Part shown: piece by piece, positions 1 through 8,977 of the stretch
Layout of the letters: each line of letters begins with the position of its first letter
Position numbering within the stretch: the stretch's first letter is position 1
Assembly: GCF_006715005.1 (NCBI RefSeq)
Contig: NZ_VFMJ01000001.1
Location: forward strand, 3,720,001-3,784,000
DNA from: Serratia marcescens
Lineage (GTDB): Bacteria; Pseudomonadota; Gammaproteobacteria; Enterobacterales; Enterobacteriaceae
Reading direction: 5' to 3'
DNA: 64,000 nucleotides
Program-made: the position numbers and the translations under genes
The notes under the pieces: generated by a model
Seen by the model: the letters and a program-made list of their open reading frames with translations, nothing else
Database searches by the model: none
What the model was told of the DNA's origin: nothing

Positions 1-202
1 CAATAGATTTGGCGGCTGCAATCGCCTGAGGGTCACGGTCAATCGCCAGCAAGCGCCCTTCCGGCCCCAGCTGGGACAGAATCAGACGAGAATGGCCACC
101 GCGACCAAAAGTACCGTCGATATATATGCCGTTGCTGCGGATGTTGAGGCCGTTGACGGCTTCGTCCAGCAGGACGGTGGTGTGTTTATAGTTTTCCAAC
201 AT
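1..202 (-). CDS. rsmH: 16S rRNA m4C1402 methyltransferase RsmH (5' part only)
   Basis: Only the first ~67 codons lie in the window; the gene runs off the left edge. The N-terminus [19 protein letters not shown] and the SAM-binding segment [11 protein letters not shown] at about residues 29-39, followed by [11 protein letters not shown], are typical of RsmH (MraW), which N4-methylates C1402 in the ribosomal P site. The ATG lies two bases beyond the mraZ stop codon, so the two genes are co-transcribed at the head of the division/cell-wall (dcw) cluster. The family is certain; the rest of the protein cannot be judged here. Confidence 0.97.
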   Translation of the reverse strand, partial: MLENYKHTTVLLDEAVNGLNIRSNGIYIDGTFGRGGHSRLILSQLGPEGRLLAIDRDPQAIAAAKSI

Positions 203-204
203 GC

Positions 205-663
205 TTATAGCGACAAGTCCTGTAGCCGCTCAGACAACGGTTCCTGAGTCGACTGTTCAGCGTCAATATCATCCTTGACTTGTTGATACCAGGTCTGTTC
301 ATCCCACAGTTCAAACTTGTTGAACTGACCGACCAGCATCACTTCTTTCGTGAGTCCGGCGTGCTGCCGCAGCGTATTGGCGAGCAGCAAACGACCGGCA
401 CTATCCATCTGACACTCACTGGCATGCCCCAGCAGCAGGCGCTGAACGCGGCGCTCGGCGGGATTCATGCTCGACAGACGTGATAATTTTTGTTCAATAA
501 TTTCCCATTCGGGCAAAGGATAAAGCAGCAGGCAGGGCTGATGGAGGTCAATGGTACAGACCATTTGGCCTTGCGATTCCTCGTTGAGCAATTCCCGATA
601 TCGGGTAGGTACGGCGAGCCGCCCTTTGCTGTCGAGGTTGACCATCGTCGCTCCACGGAACAT
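205..663 (-). CDS. mraZ: Transcriptional regulator MraZ
   Basis: A 152-residue protein, the usual length. It has two SpoVT/AbrB-like half-domains, marked by DSKGRLAVP (residues 11-19) and DSAGRLLL (87-94). MraZ forms a ring-shaped oligomer that binds tandem TGGGN repeats and represses its own dcw promoter. It is the first gene of the cluster and is followed at once by rsmH. Three correctly spaced repeats lie just upstream (692-716), so autoregulation is very likely here too. Confidence 0.97.
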   Translation of the reverse strand: MFRGATMVNLDSKGRLAVPTRYRELLNEESQGQMVCTIDLHQPCLLLYPLPEWEIIEQKLSRLSSMNPAERRVQRLLLGHASECQMDSAGRLLLANTLRQHAGLTKEVMLVGQFNKFELWDEQTWYQQVKDDIDAEQSTQEPLSERLQDLSL

Positions 664-691
664 TCCTGAGCTACCCCTTAGTGACCGTTTT

Positions 692-716
692 CACCACTTT
701 ACCCCACAAATTCCCA
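692..716 (-). promoter_or_regulatory. MraZ operator: three TGGGN-type direct repeats
   Basis: Read on the minus strand, TGGGA (712-716), TGGGG (702-706) and TGGTG (692-696) recur with an exact 10-base period, about 30-50 bases upstream of the mraZ start. This is the arrangement described for MraZ autoregulation in E. coli. The third repeat is degenerate (TGGTG), as in E. coli. The dcw promoter should overlap this site. Confidence 0.85.
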
Positions 717-1525
717 CACAATGGAGTTTACGGAGGGTATGAAAACCTTGTCAAGCCAGAGCGCCAGCGCTTTGGCAATATTTCTCTGGTCATTTTGGGA
801 GCTGACTCGCGAAAGAAACTCTGATTATTCGACGATTAAAAATTAACATCATGATAAACGGAGAGAATTTTCTAAGCGGAAAGAATCTGATTAAAAACCT
901 GACGAACTGGCGATTAATTAACTCATTACTTCCTTCTGCAAGCCATGTCTCATTTTTCAGCTCGGCAATCTCAGGGCCGTAACCGCTGGCGAGCCGCGCC
1001 CGCCAAGGCTCGGCGTCGGGCGAACCGATCGCGGAATAAGGCCATAACTCCTTGAGTTAATAACGCTCAATCGTTATTCACCGTAAAACCGGGCGCTATT
1101 TTACTTCAATTTGCATGGCCGTGATGCGGCCGCGATAAAAATAAATGGTTCGGATATTACGAGCAGAAGTAATTTCGATTTAAATCAATTTGGTAAGATT
1201 ATTCCCAAAATACCTGTTTACAATTATGGTTTCATTTTCTTACACCTTTATTTCCACAATTTTTGCCGGAAAAAATCCCCTTCAAACATCAAAAATCGCA
1301 ACATTATGTTTTTTATCGATTTATTTAAAAATGCCGATTTTAATCTCTCCGCCCCATCCTGAACCTCCGTTCTACGGGACAAAAACCGAACAAATGTTAA
1401 AAATAAAAATATAAATCTAGTTAAAAAACACAATGCAGATTAGTAAACTACTAATAATGCTAAAAACTAGAATTAACATCCAATTATTAATAATTTAACG
1501 GCATTTTAACCAAGAGGGATAACAC
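717..1525. other. Long non-coding region between mraZ and alaE
   Basis: About 800 bases without a credible gene; the short open frames lack ribosome binding sites and recognisable sequence. Most of it is A+T-rich (notably 1100-1500), unlike the flanking genes. It must hold the divergent mraZ and alaE promoters. A GC-rich island at about 960-1035 with interleaved complementary arms, followed by two small A/T-rich hairpins, stands out (see findings). Confidence 0.6.
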
Positions 1526-1966
1526 ATGCTTTCGCCCGCCGCTCACTGGCGTAGCGCCGCTGCCGATACGTTCGCACTGGTGGTGTACTGCTTTATCGCC
1601 GGTATGGCGATAGAAGTGTTGATCTCCGGCATGAGCTTCCAGCAATCCCTCTCTTCGCGCCTGCTGTCGATCCCGGTCAACATCCTGATCGCCTGGCCTT
1701 ACGGCCGCTATCGCGATCTGTTTATCCGCACGGCGCGCCGCTGCCCGCGCGGCCAGTTCGTGCTGCGCAACCTCGCCGACCTGCTGGCCTACGTCAGCTT
1801 CCAGTCGCCGGTTTATGCCGCCATTCTGTGGAGCGTAGGCGCCGACGGTCAACAAATGCTGGCGGCGGTCACCAGCAATGCGCTGGTCTCCATGGCGATG
1901 GGCGTGGTGTATGGCTATTTCCTGGAGTATTGCCGGCGGCTGTTCCGGGTGGCGGGGTACGTTTAA
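1526..1966 (+). CDS. alaE: L-alanine exporter AlaE
   Basis: A 146-residue membrane protein closely matching E. coli AlaE (YgaW) along its length. Shared blocks include [10 protein letters not shown] near the start, [19 protein letters not shown] (about 48-66), [16 protein letters not shown] and the C-terminal [13 protein letters not shown]. About four membrane segments are visible. AlaE pumps excess L-alanine out of the cell and is Lrp-controlled and alanine-inducible in E. coli. A Shine-Dalgarno-like AAGAGGG precedes the ATG. In E. coli the gene lies elsewhere (near stpA), so its place between mraZ and cra is lineage-specific. Confidence 0.93.
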   Translation: MLSPAAHWRSAAADTFALVVYCFIAGMAIEVLISGMSFQQSLSSRLLSIPVNILIAWPYGRYRDLFIRTARRCPRGQFVLRNLADLLAYVSFQSPVYAAILWSVGADGQQMLAAVTSNALVSMAMGVVYGYFLEYCRRLFRVAGYV

Positions 1967-1968
1967 AT

Positions 1969-1994
1969 CAGGAGCCCAACACGCCGGGCTCCTG
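1969..1994. terminator. Hairpin between convergent alaE and cra
   Basis: Perfect 9-bp arms (CAGGAGCCC at 1969-1977 and GGGCTCCTG at 1986-1994) lie just after the alaE stop and before the end of cra, which reads the other way. The U-tract is poor on both sides, so efficiency is uncertain, but the position suits a shared terminator. Confidence 0.55.
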
Positions 1995-2003
1995 TAGAGC
2001 GAA

Positions 2004-3008
2004 CTATTTGCGGCTCAGGCTACCGCGGCGGAACAGATTGCGGCGAATACGCGTCAACCCCGGTTTGGGTTTACGCGGTTCGTCCAGGCTGGCCAACACC
2101 AGCTCCAGCACGCGTTCGGCTACGTCCCGATGGCGCTGCGCCACCGCGAGCACCGGGCACTCGAGGAAATCCAACAGTTCATGGTCGCCGAAGGTGGCAA
2201 TCGCCAGATCGGTCGGCAAACGGCCACGTTGCTTCAGCGTCACGTCCATCACGCCCTGCAACAGCGAGAACGAGGTAGTGAACAACGCCTGCGGCATCGG
2301 GTGCGTTTTCAGCCATTCGGCAAACAGCGCGCCGGCGGCTTCACGTTCATAGCTGTTGGCGTACAGATAATCGACGTGGCGGGGATCTTCTTGCCAGGCC
2401 TGACGGAAGCCCTGCTCACGCAGGAAGCTCACCGAAAGCTCCGGCAAGGCGCCCAGATACAGCACCGATTCAGCCGGGAAGGTGCGCAGCTCCTGCGCCA
2501 GCGCAAAGGCGTCTTCCTGATCGGCCCCGACGACGCTGATGAAATGCTCGCGATCCAGCGCGCGGTCCAGCGCGATGATCGGCAGCGGATCGTTGGCCCA
2601 GCGTTGATAGAAAGGATGCTCCGGCGGCAAGGCGGTGGAGACGATGATGGCGTCCACCTGGCGCTGCAGCAGGTGCTCAATACAGCGCATTTCGTTGTCC
2701 GGCTGATCTTCGGAACAGGCGATCAGCAATTGGTAGCCACGCTGGCGCGCCTGGCGTTCCAGGTAGTTGGCGATGCGGGTATAGCTGGTATTTTCCAGAT
2801 CCGGGATCACCAGACCGATAGAACGGGTACGCCCGGCACGCAGCCCCGCCGCGACGGCATTCGGGTGATAGTTATGCTCCCTGACCACGGCCATCACTTT
2901 CTCGACGGTTTTATCGCTGACACGATACTGCTTCGCCTTGCCGTTGATGACGTAACTGGCCGTCGTGCGCGAAACGCCCGCGAGACGCGCGATTTCATCC
3001 AGTTTCAC
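2004..3008 (-). CDS. cra: Catabolite repressor/activator Cra (FruR)
   Basis: A 334-residue LacI-family regulator almost identical to E. coli Cra. The N-terminal helix-turn-helix covers residues 1-50 (LARLAGVS-type helix, TTASYVING), followed by a periplasmic-binding-protein-like sugar-phosphate domain. Cra senses fructose-1-phosphate/fructose-1,6-bisphosphate and controls the direction of carbon flow between glycolysis and gluconeogenesis. The start is GTG at 3008, giving [11 protein letters not shown] exactly as in E. coli; AAGGGG lies in front of it, and the overlapping ATG is out of frame. It keeps its conserved place between ilvH and mraZ. Confidence 0.97.
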   Translation of the reverse strand: MKLDEIARLAGVSRTTASYVINGKAKQYRVSDKTVEKVMAVVREHNYHPNAVAAGLRAGRTRSIGLVIPDLENTSYTRIANYLERQARQRGYQLLIACSEDQPDNEMRCIEHLLQRQVDAIIVSTALPPEHPFYQRWANDPLPIIALDRALDREHFISVVGADQEDAFALAQELRTFPAESVLYLGALPELSVSFLREQGFRQAWQEDPRHVDYLYANSYEREAAGALFAEWLKTHPMPQALFTTSFSLLQGVMDVTLKQRGRLPTDLAIATFGDHELLDFLECPVLAVAQRHRDVAERVLELVLASLDEPRKPKPGLTRIRRNLFRRGSLSRK

Positions 3009-3171
3009 ATTAACCCCTTAATGACGCTGAAAATAGAAGTGAAGGCTGTGCTCGGATTAACCATGACATCCCGTGCGGTTATTCAATCCAGCCTCTGCGA
3101 TCTAACAGCAGAAAACACTGCCTAGCAACCGCTTTTGCCGAAAGGTGCCAGCAATCGGGCAAAAAATACCG

Positions 3172-3201
3172 AAAAACAAAGGGCGCAGCCACGCCGCGCC
3201 C
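3172..3201 (-). terminator. Terminator of the ilvIH operon
   Basis: On the minus strand a GGGCGC/GCGCCC hairpin (3181-3201) is followed by a T-rich tract (TTTGTTTTT), about 25 bases after the ilvH stop codon. This is a standard Rho-independent layout. Confidence 0.75.
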
Positions 3202-3226
3202 CCGATTATTCGCCGCCAGACCGCGC

Positions 3227-3718
3227 TCAGCGCATGATTTTGTCGCCGCGCGACACGCCAACCACGCCGGAACGGGCCACTTCCACGATCTCCGCCACTT
3301 CACGCACCGCGCTCAGGAAGGCGTCGAGCTTGTCGCTGGTGCCGGCCAGCTGTACCGTGTACAGCGTCGCCGTCACATCAACGATCTGGCCGCGGAAAAT
3401 GTCGGCGCAGCGCTTCACCTCTTCACGGCCGTAGCCGCTGGCCTGCAGCTTCACCAGCATGATCTCGCGCTCGACGTGAGCGCCCTGCACCAGCTCGCTG
3501 ACGCGCAGCACGTCCACCAGCTTGTGCAGCTGTTTCTCAATCTGCTCCAGCACTTTCTCGTCGCCGACGGTCTGGATAGTCATGCGCGACAGCGTCGGAT
3601 CGTCGGTCGGTGCCACCGTCAGGCTCTCGATGTTATAACCGCGCTGAGAGAACAGCCCGACCACGCGCGACAACGCGCCGGATTCGTTTTCCAGCAAGAC
3701 AGATAAAATACGGCGCAT
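3227..3718 (-). CDS. ilvH: Acetolactate synthase III regulatory subunit
   Basis: A 163-residue small subunit of AHAS III, the same size as in E. coli. The N-terminal ACT domain (about 1-80) contains the valine-binding loop [14 protein letters not shown], with N11 and G14 present, so feedback inhibition by valine should be intact. The C-terminal domain contacts the catalytic subunit. The stop codon of ilvI lies only 2 bases upstream of its start, so the two are made as an operon and assemble as a heterotetramer in the cytoplasm. Confidence 0.97.
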   Translation of the reverse strand: MRRILSVLLENESGALSRVVGLFSQRGYNIESLTVAPTDDPTLSRMTIQTVGDEKVLEQIEKQLHKLVDVLRVSELVQGAHVEREIMLVKLQASGYGREEVKRCADIFRGQIVDVTATLYTVQLAGTSDKLDAFLSAVREVAEIVEVARSGVVGVSRGDKIMR

Positions 3719-3720
3719 GA

Positions 3721-5439
3721 TCAGGTCCTCTCCGTTTTGCTAAGCCACATTTCGTCCATGCTTCCGCCGCGGATCTGCATCGGGTAAACATGTTCGGTTT
3801 CATCGACGGTCACGTCGACGAACACCAGCCGCTCTTTTTCCGCCAGCGCCTGCGCCAGCTTGCTTTCCAGCTCATCCGGCGTGCGGATGGCGATGCCGAC
3901 ATGGCCGTAAGCCTCGGCCAACTTGACGAAGTCCGGCAACGAATCCATGTAGGACTGCGAGTGACGGCCGGAATAAATCATGTCCTGCCACTGCTTCACC
4001 ATGCCCAGATAGCGGTTGTTGAGGTTCACCACCACCACCGGCAGGTTATATTGCAGCGCGGTGGACAGCTCCTGAATGTTCATCTGAATGCTGCCGTCGC
4101 CGGTCACGCACACCACAGTTTCCTCCGGCAGCGCCAGCTTGACACCCAATGCCGCCGGCAAACCGAAGCCCATGGTGCCGAGGCCGCCGGAGTTGATCCA
4201 GCGGCGCGGTTTGTCGAACGGATAATAGAGTGCGGCGAACATCTGGTGCTGGCCCACGTCCGAGGTGACATAGGCGTCGCCTTTGGTCAGGCGGTGCAGG
4301 GTTTCGATCACCGCCTGCGGCTTGATGGTGCCGCTGTGCTTGTCGTAACCCAGACAGTCGCGGGCACGCCACTGCTCAATAGACTGCCACCAATCGCGCA
4401 GCGCGTCGTGATCCTGCGCTTTCTCGTCCTGCGCCAGCAGCTCCAGCATCTGAACCAACACCTGCTTGGCATCGCCGACGATCGGAATATCGGCGTCCAC
4501 CGTTTTGGAGATCGAGGTCGGATCGATATCGATGTGCAGCACAGTGGCGTCCGGGCAATATTTAGCGAGATTATTCGTGGTGCGATCGTCGAAGCGCACG
4601 CCGACGGCGAAGATCACGTCGGCATGGTGCATGGTTTTGTTGGCTTCATAGGTGCCGTGCATGCCGAGCATGCCGACGCTCTGACGATGGGTGCCGGGGA
4701 AAGCGCCCAATCCCATCAGGCTGCTGGTCACCGGCAGGTTCAGCTGCTCCGCCAACGCCAACAGTTCGGCCTCGCAACCGGCGTTGATCGCGCCGCCGCC
4801 GACGTACATCACCGGCTTTTTGGCCGCCAGAATGGTTTGCAACGCGCGTTTGATCTGCCCGCGGTGCCCCTGCACCGTCGGGTTATAAGAACGCATACTC
4901 ACGTCCTGCGGGTAGGCATAAGGCATCCGCACCGCCGGGCCGACGATATCTTTCGGCAGATCGATTACCACCGGGCCGGGGCGGCCGCTGGAAGCCAGGT
5001 AGAACGCCTTCTTCAACACCGCCGGGATGTCTTCGGTGCGTTTTACCAGGAAGCTGTGCTTCACCACCGGGCGAGAAATCCCCACCATATCGCACTCCTG
5101 GAAGGCGTCGTAGCCGATCAGCGAGCTGGGCACCTGCCCCGACAGCACCACCATCGGGATCGAGTCCATGTAGGCGGTGGCGATGCCGGTAATGGCGTTG
5201 GTGGCGCCGGGGCCGGAGGTCACCAGCACCACGCCCACTTCACCGGTGGCGCGCGCGTAGCCGTCGGCCATGTGCACCGCCCCCTGCTCGTGGCGCACCA
5301 GAATATGATCGATCCCTCCGACCGTATGCAGGGCGTCGTAGATATCGAGCACCGCCCCGCCGGGGTAGCCGAATACATGCTTAACGCCCTGATCGATCAA
5401 CGATCGGACGACCATCTCGGCTCCTGACAACATCTCCAT
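3721..5439 (-). CDS. ilvI: Acetolactate synthase III catalytic subunit
   Basis: A 572-residue TPP-dependent enzyme that condenses two pyruvates (or pyruvate and 2-oxobutyrate) in valine, leucine and isoleucine synthesis. E51 in VRHEQGA is the cofactor-activating glutamate, and the TPP/Mg motif [11 protein letters not shown]...NN lies near the C-terminus. The ATG at 5439 ([10 protein letters not shown]) is chosen because GGAGG lies 8 bases upstream and it matches the E. coli start; an upstream in-frame ATG at 5511 has no similar support. It pairs with ilvH. In E. coli this operon is activated by Lrp; no Lrp site was identified by eye. Confidence 0.97.
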   Translation of the reverse strand: MEMLSGAEMVVRSLIDQGVKHVFGYPGGAVLDIYDALHTVGGIDHILVRHEQGAVHMADGYARATGEVGVVLVTSGPGATNAITGIATAYMDSIPMVVLSGQVPSSLIGYDAFQECDMVGISRPVVKHSFLVKRTEDIPAVLKKAFYLASSGRPGPVVIDLPKDIVGPAVRMPYAYPQDVSMRSYNPTVQGHRGQIKRALQTILAAKKPVMYVGGGAINAGCEAELLALAEQLNLPVTSSLMGLGAFPGTHRQSVGMLGMHGTYEANKTMHHADVIFAVGVRFDDRTTNNLAKYCPDATVLHIDIDPTSISKTVDADIPIVGDAKQVLVQMLELLAQDEKAQDHDALRDWWQSIEQWRARDCLGYDKHSGTIKPQAVIETLHRLTKGDAYVTSDVGQHQMFAALYYPFDKPRRWINSGGLGTMGFGLPAALGVKLALPEETVVCVTGDGSIQMNIQELSTALQYNLPVVVVNLNNRYLGMVKQWQDMIYSGRHSQSYMDSLPDFVKLAEAYGHVGIAIRTPDELESKLAQALAEKERLVFVDVTVDETEHVYPMQIRGGSMDEMWLSKTERT

Positions 5440-5755
5440 GGGTTTGCCTCCAGGCTTGCTTATTCTTCTCTGGCGCTGGAACGTAGCGCCTGCTGCGGGG
5501 CAATGCCCCAAAGTTTTTATGGGTTGTCGCTATCGAATTAACATAACGTCAGAATATGGGGCAGGCAAACGGCAAAATAGCTTAACGGTAGCGGGGTTAT
5601 TGCCAAGCGGCTGGAGATCGCGGCTTTATAAAAACAATGCGCTAGCCTCGGGGTTGTCAGGCTAGGCATTGTTTCGAACAGGGGGGAAATTACAGAACTA
5701 AATCAGGTGAAGGATATGCCGCTTTTTTGGCCGGGCACATGGCCCGGCGGCGGCG
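5440..5755. other. ilvIH promoter region
   Basis: About 316 bases between ilvI and the acyl-CoA synthetase gene, both leftward. It contains the synthetase terminator (5626-5673) and, between that and ilvI, presumably the ilvIH promoter and Lrp-responsive sequence known from E. coli. A second inverted repeat (GCCGGGC/GCCCGGC, about 5733-5751) has no U-tract on the proper side. No gene is seen. Confidence 0.5.
5626..5673 (-). terminator. Terminator downstream of the acyl-CoA synthetase gene
   Basis: A long imperfect palindrome: AACAATGC plus CTAGCCT arms (5633-5648) pair with AGGCTAG plus GCATTGTT (5659-5673), with one bulged G. On the minus strand it ends in TTTTTATAA. It lies 80 bases past the stop codon at 5756. 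Confidence 0.7.
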
Positions 5756-7564
5756 TCAGGCCTGTTCCTGGTACATCGAGTCGATTTCACGCTGATAGCG
5801 CTGCAGGATCACTTTACGGCGCAGCTTCAGCGTTGGCGTCAACTCCCCCAGCTCCATCGAAAACGCCGCCGGCAGCAGAGTGAACTTCTTCACCTGTTCG
5901 AAGCGTGCCAGCTCCTTTTGCATTTCGCGCAGGCGCTTTTCGAACATCTCGAGGATCTCGCCGTTGCGCAGCAGCTCCAGGCGATCCTGGTATTTCAGGT
6001 TCACTGACTTCGCATACTCTTCCAGCGACTCAAAGCACGGCACGATCAGCGCGGAAACGAACTTGCGCGCATCGGCGATGATCGCCACCTGCTCAATAAA
6101 GCGATCCTGCGCCAGCGTGCCTTCCAGCATCTGCGGCGCGATGTATTTGCCGCCGGAGGTTTTCATCAAATCCTTCAGGCGCTCGGTGATGAACAGATTG
6201 CCCTCTTCATCGATCGCCCCGGCGTCGCCGGTTTTCAGCCAGCCGTCCTCGGTAAAGGTCGCGGCGGTTTCCAACGGCTTGTTGAAATAGCCGCGCATCA
6301 CGATCGGCCCGCGCACCTGGATTTCATTTTCTTCACCGATGCGCACCTCAACCTCCGGCAGCGGTTTGCCGATAGAGCCGAAGCGGAAATGCCCCTCTTC
6401 CCAACAGGAGACGGTCGCACAGGTTTCGGTCATGCCGTAACCGTACTTGATGTTGACGCCCATCGCCTGGAAAAACAGAATCATATTGTCGTCCAGCTTG
6501 GCGCCCGCCGCTGGCAGAAAGCGCACCCGGCCGCCGAGGATACCGCGCAGCTTGCTCAACACCAGCTTATCGGCCCAGCGATGGGTGAAGTCGAACAGTT
6601 TGCCCAACGGTTTGCCGGCGCGTTCCTGCAGGAATTTGCGCTCGCCGCAGACGATCGCCCAGTGGAACAACGCACGGCGCAGCCAAGGGGCGCGCGCCAC
6701 TTTTTCGTGCACCGCGCTGAAAATCTTTTCGTAGAAACGCGGCACCGCACACATCAGCGTCGGGCGGACCTGCCCCATCGCTTCCCGCACCCAGTCGGTG
6801 TTCGGCAGGAAAACGTTCTGCGCGCCGGAATGCATCACAAAGAAGCTCCAGGCCCGCTCAAAAACGTGCGACAGCGGCAGGAAGCTGAGCGACACATCTT
6901 CTTCGCCGACCGTCAGCCTTTCATCATGCAGGTAAAGCTGCGCCGCCAGGTTGCGGTAGTCCAGCATCACCCCTTTCGGCTCGCCGGTAGTGCCCGAGGT
7001 ATAGATCAGGGTGAAGAGATCCTGCAGGTCGCACTCTTCAATACGCTGCCGACGTTGAGCGGCAAAAGCCGCCGGATCGGCAGCGCGTTCGAAGACGCTC
7101 AGATGCTGTGCGATCTCGCAGCCGCGCAGATCGGCCCCCTCGTCGAAGACGACAATATGACGCAGCTGTGGGCAGACGCCGCGCAGCGCGATGGCGGCGT
7201 CAAGCTGCGCCTGCTCGCCGACGAACAGTATACGGATGTCGGCGTCGTTGGTGACGAACGCCGCCTGTGCCGGCGTATTGGTGGAATACAGCGGCACGCT
7301 GACGCCGCGCAGATGCAGGATAGCGAGATCGGCCAACGCCCAGGCCATCGTGTTATTGGCGAAAATACCGATGCGTTCTTGCACGTCGACGCCAAGCCCC
7401 AGCAGCCCGGCGGCAATGCGATCAATACGAGTGGCGGCCTCTCCCCAGGTCAACTGAAACTCGCCGTTGGGCGACCATTGGCGAAAAGCTGTGCGATCGG
7501 CTCGGTGGATGATTTGATGCTGTATACGATGGATAAGATGGTATTGCAGCAGATTAGTGATCAT
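5756..7564 (-). CDS. Long-chain fatty acid-CoA ligase (AMP-forming, FAA1-like)
   Basis: A 602-residue ANL-superfamily enzyme of the long eukaryotic-style FAA1/COG1022 type rather than the FadD type. The P-loop LIYTSGTTGEPKG lies at residues 187-199, YGYGMTET at about 380, the adenylate-binding GWLKTGD at about 435, and KTSGGKYIAPQ is the C-terminal-domain catalytic lysine region. It should activate long-chain fatty acids with ATP and CoA at the inner membrane. It stands alone between leuO and ilvIH, a position with no such gene in E. coli. The physiological substrate cannot be read from the sequence. Confidence 0.88.
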   Translation of the reverse strand: MITNLLQYHLIHRIQHQIIHRADRTAFRQWSPNGEFQLTWGEAATRIDRIAAGLLGLGVDVQERIGIFANNTMAWALADLAILHLRGVSVPLYSTNTPAQAAFVTNDADIRILFVGEQAQLDAAIALRGVCPQLRHIVVFDEGADLRGCEIAQHLSVFERAADPAAFAAQRRQRIEECDLQDLFTLIYTSGTTGEPKGVMLDYRNLAAQLYLHDERLTVGEEDVSLSFLPLSHVFERAWSFFVMHSGAQNVFLPNTDWVREAMGQVRPTLMCAVPRFYEKIFSAVHEKVARAPWLRRALFHWAIVCGERKFLQERAGKPLGKLFDFTHRWADKLVLSKLRGILGGRVRFLPAAGAKLDDNMILFFQAMGVNIKYGYGMTETCATVSCWEEGHFRFGSIGKPLPEVEVRIGEENEIQVRGPIVMRGYFNKPLETAATFTEDGWLKTGDAGAIDEEGNLFITERLKDLMKTSGGKYIAPQMLEGTLAQDRFIEQVAIIADARKFVSALIVPCFESLEEYAKSVNLKYQDRLELLRNGEILEMFEKRLREMQKELARFEQVKKFTLLPAAFSMELGELTPTLKLRRKVILQRYQREIDSMYQEQA

Positions 7565-8029
7565 AGTGCTCTAAGCCTGAAATGAATCATACAGTTAAGC
7601 CTGAACGACGCCTTGCGGCCCTCATCTCAGCTTACACGTGTTTACTTTTTTCCGCGCAGTCTACCTACTCTCAGGCAGAGGGAAAAGTGATTTCAGCGTA
7701 GAAGTGTGAGCCAAAACTCAGGCCGGCTTTCGTGCTTCCATAGGTTGGACAGAATGGGAAGGAAAAGGTTTGGTGGCGGCAATAAAACGCGGCCCATTCG
7801 GGCCGCCGCATCGGTTAGTTTAAAATACCAGCCGGGAAGTAAAAATCAGAATATTAATTTATATTAATTATTTTTGCTGAACGAACAAACCCACTCTGAA
7901 AATAAGTTATTTTATCGCCGTAAAACCAAGAAACATCTTAATAAAAACACAGATAGTTCTTAGCTTTTATCATGAGAAAAAAACGCTCAGTTGAATATTA
8001 TCTTTATGTGGTTCCCATTTTTTATCGCT
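7565..8029. other. A+T-rich spacer downstream of leuO
   Basis: 465 bases without a gene. It holds the probable leuO terminator (7781-7806) and the promoter of the leftward acyl-CoA synthetase gene. The stretch 7830-8030 is markedly A/T-rich. A 113-codon rightward frame starting here runs antisense into leuO and has no coding character. Confidence 0.55.
7781..7806 (-). terminator. Probable leuO terminator
   Basis: A 7-bp GCGGCCC/GGGCCGC stem (7789-7806) with an ATTC loop, followed on the minus strand by GTTTTATT. It lies about 225 bases beyond the leuO stop, so the leuO transcript would carry a long 3' untranslated region. Confidence 0.6.
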
Positions 8030-8977
8030 TTACTTTGGGTTACCGGCCTCAATCAGGACGGATTTCATCCACTGGTGGCCTTTATCCCGCTCGGAGGATT
8101 CATGCCAGGAGAGATAGCAAGTGGCTTTATTATCGTTGCCACATAAAGGAACCGCCTTTATTTTCAACGCCTCCGCCTGTTGCCGCACCAACCAAGCGGG
8201 CGCAATCGCCACCATTTCCGTTTGCGACACCATATTCAACACGCTGTAAAGATCCGTGCACTGTTGCGTCACGGCGCGCAGCATCGGTTCCTCTAAATAA
8301 AAAGGTTTACTGAACGATCCAAAACTTTCCAGGGAAACCGCAGCGTGCTGCTCGGCCAGTATGTGCTCCGGCGTCACCTCCTCGCCTATTCTCGGATGCG
8401 CCTGCGCAACCGCCAGCACTAATTCGTCGTCGAACATCGCCAGGCTGCGAAACTCCGCCGATTCGAAACGGCTGTAGCCGATGACAAACTCGACGTCCTG
8501 ATAACGCAATTGATGCTCAATATTATTGTTGATGTACGATTTTATTTGCAGGTTAAGCTGCGGCGCGATCTGTTTGACGTGATTGATTATCCCGGCGCCC
8601 AGACGCAAATCGAGCGGGCTGCACAGCGACAGGGAGAACGCTCGCGTGCTGGTCAACGGTTCGAACTCGGCGCCCGGCAACTCATTTTGCACCAGCTGCA
8701 GCGCTTGCCGCACCGGCCCAAAAAGCTGCCTGGCCCGCATGGTGGGCTGGATCCCGCGCCCACAGCGCACGAACAGCTCATCGTTGAACATCACCTTCAG
8801 GCGCGCCACCGCATTGCTCACCGCCGGCTGCGACATCCCCAACGAATTAGCGGCTCGCGTAATATTTTGCATTTGCATCACGGCGTCAAACACCGTCAGC
8901 AAATTAAGATCGACGCTGCGCAAATGAATGTCCGCCGGCTCTTTGACCATGGCGATTTCTGAATCATATTCAGCCAT
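8030..8977 (-). CDS. leuO: LysR-type global regulator LeuO
   Basis: 315 residues with the LysR helix-turn-helix in VDLNLLTVFDAVMQMQNITRAA...GMSQPAVSNAVARLK (about 22-65) and an effector-binding domain ending in CYLSWHESSERDKGHQWM, all closely matching E. coli LeuO. LeuO is an H-NS antagonist that controls stress, virulence and cas genes in enterobacteria. It lies divergent to leuLABCD across a long A/T-rich intergenic region, as in E. coli, which suggests that H-NS silencing and LeuO autoregulation are conserved. The N-terminal ~20 residues are variable. Confidence 0.95.
   Translation of the reverse strand: MAEYDSEIAMVKEPADIHLRSVDLNLLTVFDAVMQMQNITRAANSLGMSQPAVSNAVARLKVMFNDELFVRCGRGIQPTMRARQLFGPVRQALQLVQNELPGAEFEPLTSTRAFSLSLCSPLDLRLGAGIINHVKQIAPQLNLQIKSYINNNIEHQLRYQDVEFVIGYSRFESAEFRSLAMFDDELVLAVAQAHPRIGEEVTPEHILAEQHAAVSLESFGSFSKPFYLEEPMLRAVTQQCTDLYSVLNMVSQTEMVAIAPAWLVRQQAEALKIKAVPLCGNDNKATCYLSWHESSERDKGHQWMKSVLIEAGNPK

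Noticed and set aside
1111-1414. Short rightward frames in the A/T-rich mraZ-alaE gap
   Set aside because: Two overlapping frames use the same DNA, lack ribosome binding sites and have low-complexity translations; more likely promoter-region DNA.
5733-5751. GCCGGGC/GCCCGGC inverted repeat near the acyl-CoA synthetase stop
   Set aside because: No U-tract follows on either strand in the correct direction (the T-run precedes it), so it was not called a terminator; the hairpin at 5626-5673 fits better.
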